From assembly GCA_023249975.1 (NCBI GenBank), contig JAHFBP010000001.1:1-55029 (forward strand): a stretch of DNA of 55,029 nt. The letters are read 5' to 3'. The notes beneath the pieces are model-generated. The model was not told where the DNA came from, did not search any database, and saw only the letters and a list, made by a program, of their open reading frames with translations. Of the stretch, positions 7,888 to 15,421 are shown piece by piece. The translations under genes were made by a program, and so were the position numbers. The stretch is from a bacterium. Its GTDB lineage: Bacteria > Babelota > Babeliae > Babelales > GCA-2401785. The first letter of the stretch is position 1; each line of letters begins with the position of its first letter.

Positions 7888-8775
7888 TTATTTCTGCAAA
7901 CAATCGGCTATACTTTTAATCTCAGTAACTATCGACAAATGAGTTGCCTGTGGAATTATTTTGAGCACTGATTGGTTTTGATCAAGAACGGCCTGCTTAA
8001 TTAACTTAATAACCTTATTCGGATCAAACTGCTCATCACATTCACCAATCAATACAGAAACCGGTTTGTTCAATTTGGCTAAAAGCTGCTGCGCATCATT
8101 CGGTGTTGTCGCCAATGCCATCGCACTGGTGTAATATTCCAACAAGTGAGAATCTTTTTGTCTTTCAGATTCTGGATAATTTAAAAAAATCACCGGAGTA
8201 TGCGCAAACAGATACCCGCGTGACAAAATGCTCATAATTAAAGGAACTATGCGCACGGATTTTACAAATCGCTTTTCCACCTCAATATGTTCATATGCTG
8301 TTCCCGATCGAACTCCCAAAAATGGGGCCAAAAATAAATATTCGGCAATTGCAGGGTGCTCCTTCCAACAGCAGTAGTTCAATATCAAGCCAGCACCCGA
8401 TGAATGCCCGCCCAAAATAATAGTCTTATTCGGATGGAGAGCGTGTACAAAGTCTATTGCTGACGAAACATCTTGCCAGACCTGATCAGTACTTGGTGCA
8501 TCACCACGAGGCCCCTGAGAATTGCCATGCCCACGAATATCAAAAAGATAGGTCCCGATGTTGTGGTTATTTTTCAGCTCTTGTGCCATGTATTGATACA
8601 GCTGATTGCTCCATACCCCGCCACCATGATAAAAAACTAAAATTTTGGCTGGGTTTTCTGGAACAAAATCATAATAGGCCAACTCAAGGCCATCAGATGC
8701 TTTGATGAACTTTGGTTGCTGCAGAACAAGACTGCTCACCTCATCTGGAAACTGAAATGAAAAAGGCTGTGACAT
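7888..8775 (-). CDS. Alpha/beta hydrolase (serine aminopeptidase S33 / lysophospholipase type)
   Basis: A 295-residue hydrolase. It has the oxyanion-region HGGG after strand b3, the strand motif FDIRGHGNSQG, and the nucleophile elbow GHSSG with Ser125. A late IGECDEQFD supplies the Asp and ATHLS the His. There is no signal peptide when started at the ATG at 8775, which follows AAGGATTTAATT; the longer frame adds 15 residues without a ribosome site. It resembles monoglyceride lipase or lysophospholipase proteins of the Hydrolase_4 family. It lies between an ABC permease (51 bp upstream) and the methyltransferase gene (7 bp downstream), so it is likely co-expressed with the exporter. The physiological substrate cannot be named. 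Confidence 0.85.
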   Translation of the reverse strand: MSQPFSFQFPDEVSSLVLQQPKFIKASDGLELAYYDFVPENPAKILVFYHGGGVWSNQLYQYMAQELKNNHNIGTYLFDIRGHGNSQGPRGDAPSTDQVWQDVSSAIDFVHALHPNKTIILGGHSSGAGLILNYCCWKEHPAIAEYLFLAPFLGVRSGTAYEHIEVEKRFVKSVRIVPLIMSILSRGYLFAHTPVIFLNYPESERQKDSHLLEYYTSAMALATTPNDAQQLLAKLNKPVSVLIGECDEQFDPNKVIKLIKQAVLDQNQSVLKIIPQATHLSIVTEIKSIADCLQK

Positions 8776-8826
8776 AATTAAATCCTTATTAAAAAGGGCT
8801 TCTAAATGCAGAAGCCCCATTACTTC

Positions 8827-9606
8827 CTAAACAAAGTCCAAGCGCTTTTGCATTCGGTTATACGTAACAAACCACGTCACAATCGTGAATAAGCCCAAGG
8901 CGCCCATGCAAATCCACCAAGAAATAAAGCCCTCTTGCCCTTGAATACAGGCACGAGTTCCTTCCATAATAAACATGATAGGGTTGGCCAAAATCGCATA
9001 CCCAAGCAGCTTGCTTGATGCAAACACCGTTGTCCACGCAAACTGAAATCCACCAAAAAACCACAGCGGAAATATGAAGCGCGACCACACATTACCTATT
9101 TTTGAAACCTGCCCCACATGAGCCGCAATGGCTTGCGCCAGCAACCCATAAAACAAGTTAGACAAAATGGTTATGGCAATAAGCTTGACCCACGCAATTG
9201 AGGCCAAATTAAAAGTGCTGTAAAACACAATCTTGCCAAGGAGCACCATTGATAAACTCAAAAATGTTCCAATGCACGCATAACCACATGCCGTACTCAA
9301 AATAATCACACCTGGGCGTGCCGGAAGCGTTAGGTAATAGCCAATGCTCTGTTCGCCCGCAAAGTCCATAATGATCTTTGCAATGCTTCCGTAGCATTCA
9401 AACAAGCCAGCCGTTGCAATAACACCCGCCAACTGGAAGATACCAAAGCCTGCACTCAGCCCTGAGGCCTGCATAATGTATCCGGTAACAACCAGTGTAC
9501 AAAAGCCCCAGATCTGAACATTGATCAACTTGTCGAGCAATTGGCTCCGCAGGATGATCAAATTCGTTGCCAGCAACTTAAAAAAAATATTAATAAACCG
9601 AAACAT
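8827..9606 (-). CDS. ABC-2 type transporter permease
   Basis: A 259-residue integral membrane protein with about six hydrophobic segments and the ABC-2 pattern (late region F-P-L-W-F-F-G-G-F-Q-F, then a loop with ANPIMFIMEGTRACIQG). It is paralogous to the permease at 12760-13581: both end in RLDFV and share the IMFPMWFLGG-like stretch. Such permeases pair with DrrA/NodI-type ATPases to export drugs, lipids or polysaccharides. A strong AAGGAGG ribosome site precedes the ATG at 9606. Its ATPase partner is the next gene upstream (9847-10596), but the two are split by 240 bp carrying a facing pair of dispersed repeats. Confidence 0.88.
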   Translation of the reverse strand: MFRFINIFFKLLATNLIILRSQLLDKLINVQIWGFCTLVVTGYIMQASGLSAGFGIFQLAGVIATAGLFECYGSIAKIIMDFAGEQSIGYYLTLPARPGVIILSTACGYACIGTFLSLSMVLLGKIVFYSTFNLASIAWVKLIAITILSNLFYGLLAQAIAAHVGQVSKIGNVWSRFIFPLWFFGGFQFAWTTVFASSKLLGYAILANPIMFIMEGTRACIQGQEGFISWWICMGALGLFTIVTWFVTYNRMQKRLDFV

Positions 9607-9692
9607 AGTACCTCCTTAATTGTTGTTAAATTCTTAAATAAATAGCCAAACGCACCCAATTTATATTTTCTTTAAAAAGTGATTCTACTCCT

Positions 9693-9749
9693 CACCCCGC
9701 ACGCCCTGAGTGTTTTGTGAGTTTTAACGAACAAAATGTATCGAAGGGT
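9693..9749 (+). repeat. Dispersed hairpin repeat, copy 1 (inverted pair with copy 2)
   Basis: Starts CACCCCGCACGCCCTGAG, passes through TTTTGT...ACAAAA and ends TGTATCGAAGGGT. It faces copy 2 at 9786-9835. Together they could form one long hairpin in the ABC transporter transcript. The outer ends of both are GC-rich (CCCCGC.TGCCCTGAG) and the inner ends are CGAAGGG. Confidence 0.85.
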
Positions 9750-9785
9750 CTGAATTTGTAAGCCCCTAAGTGCACCTCAGTCGTT

Positions 9786-9835
9786 CACCCTTCGATACAT
9801 TTTTCTTACGAAAAACACTCAGGGCATGCGGGGTG
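9786..9835 (-). repeat. Dispersed hairpin repeat, copy 2
   Basis: Reverse orientation, CACCCTTCGATACA ... ACTCAGGGCATGCGGGGTG. Its inner stem is TTTTTC/GAAAAA rather than the TTTTGT/ACAAAA of copy 1, a compensatory change on both sides of the stem. Confidence 0.85.
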
Positions 9836-9846
9836 GTGGATGATTT

Positions 9847-10596
9847 CTAACAATCCGTTGTGGGCAGATCTTGTTGCATCAATGCAATAAAGACATCCTC
9901 AAGATTATTCTTTTTAAAATCAGCTTTCAGGTTCTCAGGTGTGTCGATCAATTTGATCTGACCCTGATCCAAAAACACCACACGGTCAGAAAGCTGTTCA
10001 GCTTCATCAAGATAGTGCGTTGTCAAAATCACGGTTACACCTTCATTCTTCAGCTCTTTGATAATCGCCCACAACTGCCTGCGAATATGCGGATCGAGCG
10101 CAACGGTCGGCTCATCAAGAAGCAACAACTTTGGGTTGTGCATCAAGCTGCGCGCAATCATAAAGCGCTGTTTATATCCACCAGACAATGCTCCAACTCG
10201 TTTATCCAAAAAGGGTGCGAGTTCAAACATCTTCACCAAGTGATTCATCCGCGCATCAACTTGCTGCTGGGTAAGCTGATAATAACTTCCGGAGAATCGC
10301 AAGTTTTGCTCGAGCGTCAACATTGAATTGAGGTTTGGTTTTTGCGGACAAAACCCAAGCTGTGATCGATATCCAACCAAATCCTGATAAATCGATGTGC
10401 CTTCAAACTCAACATCACCACTTGTTGGCGGATGCAACGTTGCAATGATCGATGACAATGTTGTTTTGCCTGCTCCATTGACTCCCAAAAGGCCGAGGAT
10501 TTCGCCCTTGTAAATATCCAAGGATATCCCTTTGAGCGCTTCTTTTTCGCCATATCGTTTGGTGACATTTTTAATTCTCAACAAAACGGTATTCAT
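9847..10596 (-). CDS. ABC transporter ATP-binding protein
   Basis: A 249-residue ABC ATPase of the ABC-2 exporter (DrrA/CcmA) class. Walker A GVNGAGKTT is at residues 38-46, the Q-loop at GFCPQKPN (81-88), the signature LSGGYKQR at 137-144, and Walker B LLLLDEP at 157-163, followed by a switch His in TTHYLDEAE. It hydrolyses ATP to drive the permease at 8827-9606. GGAGG precedes the ATG at 10596. It lies 26 bp downstream of the GntR gene. It is closely paralogous to the ATPase at 13584-14348, sharing phrases such as LHPPT.GD and GFCPQKPNL. Confidence 0.95.
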   Translation of the reverse strand: MNTVLLRIKNVTKRYGEKEALKGISLDIYKGEILGLLGVNGAGKTTLSSIIATLHPPTSGDVEFEGTSIYQDLVGYRSQLGFCPQKPNLNSMLTLEQNLRFSGSYYQLTQQQVDARMNHLVKMFELAPFLDKRVGALSGGYKQRFMIARSLMHNPKLLLLDEPTVALDPHIRRQLWAIIKELKNEGVTVILTTHYLDEAEQLSDRVVFLDQGQIKLIDTPENLKADFKKNNLEDVFIALMQQDLPTTDC

Positions 10597-10622
10597 AATA
10601 ATTCCTCCAATTTGTATCTATT

Positions 10623-11306
10623 TTACAACGTATTATTCTGCTTGAGCCTGGTAACCACTGTCTCAAAAGCCCGATACACATGATGTGTCATGATTTTTTC
10701 GGCCTCAGGAAAGTTGCGACTAATAACGGCCTGTGCCAAACTTTTGTGTTCTTCGTGACTGAATTCAAGCCGAGAGTTGAGAGCATCGTAGGAAAGCCAA
10801 CAATAACGATGGAACCTTCGATAAACCTGCTCACGCAAATCCAATAACAATGGTGAATTGCAGCCAACAATCAATGCCAAATGAAATGAATAATTACGTT
10901 CAATCCACACCTGAACCGAAGTCTCAACCTGTCGAGTCTCAACCAAGGCAAGATTATGCAATGCCGCAACAATCCCCGATTCCCACGCATCATCGCCCAG
11001 CTCAATTGCCTGCTTGAGAGCAAGCAATTCGATTTGCACAAAAACACGGTAAGTGTCGCGAATATCTTCCTCAGAAACTTGCGCAACCCAAAAGCCTTTG
11101 TTGTCCTGAACGGTCACAAGTCCTGAGGCGACCAATCGCGACAATGCTTCACGTATCGGACTTTGCCCAATCCCCAATTGCTCTTTGAGGGCTTCGACCT
11201 TGAGCTTTTGCCCAGGTGCAAGTGTTCCGTCAATAATGCAATTTTGAAGATAGTCATAACATTGCAATGCCAGCGTATTATCTTTATGTGCTCGTATTTC
11301 TTTCAT
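10623..11306 (-). CDS. GntR-family transcriptional regulator (FCD/FadR subfamily)
   Basis: A 227-residue regulator. The N-terminal winged helix-turn-helix (about residues 15-80) contains GIGQSPIREALSRLVASGLV. The C-terminal all-helical FCD domain (about 90-220) has scattered Arg/His metal- or ligand-binding positions, including a late HH near residue 210. I start at the ATG at 11306, after AAAGGA; a TTG lies one codon upstream. It heads the ABC exporter, hydrolase and methyltransferase run and is divergent from the FkbM gene. The intergenic region holds three evenly spaced TTGTCGACAA-type palindromes, the kind of site FCD regulators bind, so auto-regulation and control of both flanks are likely. 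Confidence 0.93.
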   Translation of the reverse strand: MKEIRAHKDNTLALQCYDYLQNCIIDGTLAPGQKLKVEALKEQLGIGQSPIREALSRLVASGLVTVQDNKGFWVAQVSEEDIRDTYRVFVQIELLALKQAIELGDDAWESGIVAALHNLALVETRQVETSVQVWIERNYSFHLALIVGCNSPLLLDLREQVYRRFHRYCWLSYDALNSRLEFSHEEHKSLAQAVISRNFPEAEKIMTHHVYRAFETVVTRLKQNNTL

Positions 11307-11357
11307 CAAAATCCTTTCCCTCTTTTAAATTTTCCACTTTAAGTCTTCTTAATAAAT

Positions 11358-11407
11358 CTATCGACAAAAATATATATTGTCGACAAGCTTTTATTTTGTC
11401 GACAAAA
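11358..11407. promoter_or_regulatory. Three-site operator for the GntR regulator
   Basis: Two perfect TTGTCGACAA palindromes (11377-11386 and 11396-11405, the second extended to 14 bp) and a degenerate third site, CTATCGACAA, at 11358-11367. The centres are exactly 19 bp apart. The FadR/FCD subfamily consensus is known to be of the form TNGTN(0-3)ACNA, which TTGT-CG-ACAA satisfies. It lies about 52-101 bp upstream of the regulator start. Confidence 0.7.
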
Positions 11408-11523
11408 ACAGGGGTATTTATGCAAATTTTGATGAAATTGCCAAATTTAGGCTTCTTAACAAGGGATAAAAAGAGTGTTACCTTGCGACATTGCCTCAGA
11501 ATATTATTAAAAAAAGTTGGGTT

Positions 11524-12390
11524 ATGAACCTCAAAAATGCCTGCATTTCAAAACTTGCGTCATTCACACGGCACTTTCAATTTTATCGAGCCAATCGATT
11601 GCTGCGATATATCTACAGCCCTGATCATCGCCACAACGACTCAATTTCAACGATTGTTACTCTCCAAAATAAGGCTCTGAATTCAAAAGTCTTATTTAAT
11701 GTTGATACGGCATCATATCTGGAATGGTACGTATTTTTTTATGGTACCTACGAACCGATGATTACCAACCTCATCACCACGCTCATCAAACCTGGCAGCG
11801 TGTGCATCGATGTTGGCGCTAATGTGGGGATTCATTCGCTCACAATGGCGCAAGCGATCGAAAACAATGGCAAAGTATATGCTTTTGAACCACATCCAGA
11901 AATCATCAAGCGATTATGTGAAAATATTAGAATTAATAATTTCATCCAGATTGAAGCTATTCAATTAGGCCTTTCGAATAAAACCTCTTCTGCTATTTTG
12001 AAAGATGAAGGCTTTGATATTGCCAACAAAGGAACAGCTAAAATAATTGAAGATCTTGATAGCTCAGACAAACCAACTTTCACTATTTCCACCATTACAC
12101 TCGATGAATTTGTTGAACAACGTGAACTTAAACAGCTTGATTTCATTAAAATAGACGTGGAAGGCCATGAGTCAGCCGTATTTGAAGGCGCAGAGAAGAC
12201 GATCGCGAAATTTCATCCGATTATTATTTTTGAAAATGACCTTGAGCATCCTGAGCAAACCCAAAAATTACTCAGCTTTCTCGAAAGCAAAGATTACCAA
12301 TTTTACGAAATTCACCACAAAAACATTCGTCCATTATTAAACCACCAAAACTTATCTGGCTTTGCCAATATTCTTGCCATGCCAAATTAA
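11524..12390 (+). CDS. FkbM-family methyltransferase
   Basis: A 288-residue SAM-dependent methyltransferase. The SAM-binding motif CIDVGANVGIHS is near residues 94-105. A second motif, FEPHPE, follows, and the diagnostic FIKIDVEGHE..VFEGA lies near residues 200-215. FkbM enzymes methylate hydroxyls on sugars or polyketides. The start at the ATG at 11524 gives MNLKNACISK; a TTG at 11491 would extend it by 11 residues, and no strong ribosome site settles the choice. It is transcribed divergently from the GntR gene and shares its operator region. A surface-glycan or small-molecule substrate is an inference. Confidence 0.88.
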   Translation: MNLKNACISKLASFTRHFQFYRANRLLRYIYSPDHRHNDSISTIVTLQNKALNSKVLFNVDTASYLEWYVFFYGTYEPMITNLITTLIKPGSVCIDVGANVGIHSLTMAQAIENNGKVYAFEPHPEIIKRLCENIRINNFIQIEAIQLGLSNKTSSAILKDEGFDIANKGTAKIIEDLDSSDKPTFTISTITLDEFVEQRELKQLDFIKIDVEGHESAVFEGAEKTIAKFHPIIIFENDLEHPEQTQKLLSFLESKDYQFYEIHHKNIRPLLNHQNLSGFANILAMPN

Positions 12391-12443
12391 AAATATGATA
12401 CAATGAGCATCATTCCAACCAAAAGTACTTGGAAGCATCCCCC

Positions 12444-12803
12444 ATGATTTTATGCAAACAACTGGCTCTCTTGCTCGCAGTATGCAGCCTTTTTGGACAC
12501 AATATTGATGCAGGAAAAACAAGACCAAGACAAGATGCTTCCCAAAACTATTGGGCGGTCTTGGATCCAGACAAAATTATTTCTGATTACATCGAACGGC
12601 TCCATAAAGATGAGCCATCTCAATACTGGGTATGGTTTAGAAGTTTATCTGAAGAGTATCGTGCATTACTGATGGAAGAATATTATAAGAAATATGGATT
12701 TATCAAAGGACCATCAACTCTCTATATAAATAGTGAACTAGATGGCCCCCCAAAAGCGTTTAAACAAAGTCCAAGCGACGACGCAAATTACGGATCGAAA
12801 TAA
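12444..12803 (+). CDS. Small exported protein, unknown family
   Basis: A 119-residue protein. From the ATG at 12444 there is a clear signal peptide (MILCKQLALLLAVCSLFGHNIDAG, cleavage near residue 23). The mature part is hydrophilic and aromatic-rich, with no motif I recognise. A TTG at 12429 is an alternative start. Its last 44 bases overlap the 3' end of the convergent ABC permease gene, so its C-terminus is read from the complement of the permease's own C-terminal codons. The signal peptide supports it as real; the overlap makes the exact C-terminus less certain. Confidence 0.55.
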   Translation: MILCKQLALLLAVCSLFGHNIDAGKTRPRQDASQNYWAVLDPDKIISDYIERLHKDEPSQYWVWFRSLSEEYRALLMEEYYKKYGFIKGPSTLYINSELDGPPKAFKQSPSDDANYGSK

Positions 12804-13581
12804 GCGCAAACATCACAATAAACATAAATAACAATCCTGAGCTTATCCAAAATGGCAAATAACCCTCTTGGCCGAGCATTGCGCATCGAATGCTTTCAAA
12901 CACATACAAAAATGGATTAGCTAGAGCAAAATACGCAAACGTCGGAGCGATCTTACTCAACGCCATCCACGAAAATCCATATCCCCCCAAGAACCACATC
13001 GGAAACATAATTCGCATCCAAACTTTACGTATTTGAAATGGTCCATCGGTAATGCTGGTCATAAAAATTGAGAATGTTGCCCAAAAAATATTACCCAACA
13101 CAAATGCGATCAAAAGTTTGAATGGCGCCACAAGTGCAAGCTCACCGCGATATGCAAGCAAGCCAAGCGCAACCGGCAAAGCGATTGAGCTGCAAAACAT
13201 AGCTGATAGCGACAAGCTCACAATCATATTCAGAACAACCAGCCACGACGGCATCGGAAGCGTTAATGAATACGAAATGGTCCTGTCACCAGAAATGTCA
13301 CTGACTAAATTAAATATTCCTGAATATGCTTGCATAAGGCCCGCACTGGCCACTAAGCCAGAAATGGCGATCAACAAATAATTGGCTGGCATGCCGTGAC
13401 CGGTGATAATGTACCCCGAAACGAAGACACTCACCAAAATCCAAAGTCCGGTATCGATCAAAACATCTGCAGCTTTATTCAAAAAAACCTTAAATTCAGA
13501 TTTGATGAGCGTTTTGAGTACATGCCAATAGGAAACATTCCGCTTGGTAGCCATTTGCGACTCCATAGATTTATTTTTCAT
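12760..13581 (-). CDS. ABC-2 type transporter permease
   Basis: A 273-residue membrane protein with about six transmembrane segments, paralogous to the permease at 8827-9606. Shared features are the MFPMWFLGGYGFSW stretch, ANPFLYVFESIRCAMLGQEGYLPFWI and the RRRLDFV terminus. The start at 13581 has an AAGGA site and is 2 bp after the stop of its ATPase gene, so the pair is tightly coupled. The N-terminal 30 residues before the first membrane segment are polar. It exports an unknown substrate together with the ATPase at 13584-14348. Confidence 0.88.
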   Translation of the reverse strand: MKNKSMESQMATKRNVSYWHVLKTLIKSEFKVFLNKAADVLIDTGLWILVSVFVSGYIITGHGMPANYLLIAISGLVASAGLMQAYSGIFNLVSDISGDRTISYSLTLPMPSWLVVLNMIVSLSLSAMFCSSIALPVALGLLAYRGELALVAPFKLLIAFVLGNIFWATFSIFMTSITDGPFQIRKVWMRIMFPMWFLGGYGFSWMALSKIAPTFAYFALANPFLYVFESIRCAMLGQEGYLPFWISSGLLFMFIVMFALISIRNLRRRLDFV

Positions 13582-13583
13582 AA

Positions 13584-14348
13584 TTATCCTTCAATATTTG
13601 CATCAGCAATTTTGTTTTGTTTAATCAATTGCAAGAATACATCTTCAAGACGACCCATCTTAAATTGATCTTTGAGGTTTTCAACCGTTTCAACCAATAC
13701 AATTTGCCCTGAATGCAGCATACAAATTCGATCAGAAAGTTCTTCCGCTTCATCGATATAATGAGTTGTGAGTACCACGGTTTTACCCATGGCTTTCAAC
13801 TCTTTGATCATATCCCACAAATTACGGCGAATATCTGGATCAAGGCCAACGGTCGGTTCATCCAAAATAATCAATTGTGGATCATGCAATAATGCTCGAA
13901 CAATCACAAAGCGCTGCTTATAGCCACCGGAGAGAACTTCAGCTTGTTGTTCCATGTATTCTTCAAGTTCAAATCGATCAGACAATTGCTTGATACGTGA
14001 CTTGATAAGATCTTCAGACAAACCATAGCACCGACCAGACAACTCCAAGTTTTCACGCAATGTCAAAAGTGGTGATAAGTTTGGCTTTTGCGGACAAAAT
14101 CCAATGTTTTGCCTGAAGGCTGGAATATCTTTGTAGATCGACTGTCCCTCGAACAAAATGTCACCGTCTGTTGGAGGATGTAGTGTGGCAATAATGGACG
14201 AAAGTGTCGTCTTGCCTGCGCCGTTAACGCCCAAAAGCCCAACAATCTCACCTTTATACAAATCCAAGCTCACGCCCTTGAGCGCCCATTTGCCATTCGA
14301 TTCGTACTGTTTTTTGATATTCTCAATCCGTATGAGAGTGTTTTGCAT
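13584..14348 (-). CDS. ABC transporter ATP-binding protein
   Basis: A 254-residue ABC-2-exporter ATPase. Walker A GVNGAGKTT is at residues 40-48, the Q-loop in GFCPQKPN, the signature LSGGYKQR at 139-146, Walker B LIILDEP near 159-165, and the switch His in TTHYIDEAEE. AAGGG precedes the ATG at 14348. It sits between a chloramphenicol-phosphotransferase-like gene (8 bp upstream) and its permease (2 bp downstream), forming a three-gene operon. It is a close paralogue of the ATPase at 9847-10596, so the exporter pair was probably duplicated within this island. Confidence 0.95.
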   Translation of the reverse strand: MQNTLIRIENIKKQYESNGKWALKGVSLDLYKGEIVGLLGVNGAGKTTLSSIIATLHPPTDGDILFEGQSIYKDIPAFRQNIGFCPQKPNLSPLLTLRENLELSGRCYGLSEDLIKSRIKQLSDRFELEEYMEQQAEVLSGGYKQRFVIVRALLHDPQLIILDEPTVGLDPDIRRNLWDMIKELKAMGKTVVLTTHYIDEAEELSDRICMLHSGQIVLVETVENLKDQFKMGRLEDVFLQLIKQNKIADANIEG

Positions 14349-14356
14349 AAAATCCC

Positions 14357-15019
14357 TTAATTTTTATTAATTTTTTCAATAATTAAATCTGCCGCCTGAT
14401 CTGCCGTAATATAATCCGTGTCAATCTCAAGATCATAATTCCAACCCTGATGCGCAATCTCATATTGACTGCGAACTAATCCCTCTGGAGAAGTGCCTCG
14501 CAATTTTTCTCTTTGCAGCAAAATCGGCAGTGATGCCATCATGCCAACTTTTATCACAGGAATGCCAGCCAAAGCTTCTTCAAAATCTTCACGGGAAGAA
14601 GCATTATAGGGGGTGTAATCAACAAGTATATTGTTACCAGATCGCGCATAAGCCGCAATTGCTCGATGCATCCCCTTGATTATCTTGTTTCCCTGTTCAC
14701 CAAGATATAGTGAAAACAACTTCCCCTCTTCGTCTTCAGTCGCAATACCCTGCATCACTGCGTGAGTGTTGTAACCAGATTTGTTTTCAGTGAAAAATCC
14801 GGTAGGCAAAACACCAACAAAAAAGTTGTCTATTCCCATACCAAGCCATAATTGATTTTGCTTGGCCTGAATTGCTTTTATAGTTGTTGATTTGCCGACA
14901 CAGGGTGATCCGTTGAGAATCACAACGGTGCCGAATTTTTTGGGCCTAAAACATTGATGAGCTGATACAAATAGTATAGCAATACTTAAGACGAAAATAG
15001 CTAATTTTTTATAAAACAT
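14357..15019 (-). CDS. Chloramphenicol phosphotransferase-like kinase with N-terminal anchor
   Basis: A 220-residue P-loop kinase. Walker A GSPCVGKST is at residues 37-45 after a VVILN strand. A conserved Asp64 (GIDNFF) sits where the catalytic Asp of CPT lies. The C-terminal region RSQYEIAHQGWNYDLEIDT matches the CPT family pattern (VHEG..YD.E.DT). CPT phosphorylates the primary hydroxyl of chloramphenicol; homologues with other substrates exist. Residues 5-20 form a hydrophobic signal or anchor, which is odd for an ATP-using enzyme. The start follows AAAGGGACACAT. It heads an operon with an ABC exporter. A dispersed repeat lies in its 5' region. Confidence 0.82.
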   Translation of the reverse strand: MFYKKLAIFVLSIAILFVSAHQCFRPKKFGTVVILNGSPCVGKSTTIKAIQAKQNQLWLGMGIDNFFVGVLPTGFFTENKSGYNTHAVMQGIATEDEEGKLFSLYLGEQGNKIIKGMHRAIAAYARSGNNILVDYTPYNASSREDFEEALAGIPVIKVGMMASLPILLQREKLRGTSPEGLVRSQYEIAHQGWNYDLEIDTDYITADQAADLIIEKINKN

Positions 15020-15362
15020 ATGTGTCCCTTTCGGGGTAAAAAGTCACCCTTCGATACATTTTGTTCGTAAAAACTCACAAAACACTCAGGGCATGCGGGG
15101 ATGGATACGCAAAAAGTTTAGCAATACGCAGAACATACGAAAATAACCATAGAATTGTGATCTTAAAAAGACCTCATGGGAAACCCAATGTTAGCCGAAA
15201 TGGCCATGTATTATTGGGTTATGGTGACAAGAGCTGTTTTCATTGGATTAAGCTCCTTTGCGATTTTAAAAATTAAACTTATGCAAAACATATCCAACAA
15301 ACTGAATACGTAATTTAAAGGTATCAAAGATTATGACTCTGTGCAACTGCTCCCTACAAAGC
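15020..15362. other. Non-coding stretch between the CPT-like operon and the pnp terminator
   Basis: Holds the dispersed repeat at 15045-15100. It also holds one small plus-strand frame (15176-15313, 45 codons, hydrophobic product starting MGNPMLAEMAMYYW). That frame has no good ribosome site and no relatives that I recognise, so I do not call it a gene. Nothing else is recognisable. Confidence 0.6.
15045..15100 (-). repeat. Dispersed hairpin repeat, copy 3
   Basis: Single copy, CACCCTTCGATACATTTTGT ... ACAAAACACTCAGGGCATGCGGGG. The inner stem is TTTTGT/ACAAAA with a 12-nt loop. It lies 26 bp upstream of the CPT-like start and would be in the 5' leader of that operon if the promoter is further out. 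Confidence 0.85.
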
Positions 15363-15398
15363 AAAAATCCCCATGACTTTGACATCATGGGGATTTTT
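15363..15398 (-). terminator. Rho-independent terminator after pnp
   Basis: A perfect 14-bp stem, AAAAATCCCCATGA (15363-15376) with TCATGGGGATTTTT (15385-15398), and an 8-nt loop. It is 23 bp after the pnp stop. On the minus strand it ends in a T-run. The A-run on the other side means it could also work on the plus strand. Confidence 0.9.
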
Positions 15399-15421
15399 AA
15401 ATCTAGGTAGTGCGCTTGATA

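Noticed and set aside
15061-15313. Short plus-strand frames (71 and 45 codons) between the CPT-like gene and pnp.
   Set aside because: One lies in the repeat; the other lacks a ribosome site and resembles nothing known. A decayed gene is possible but not supportable.
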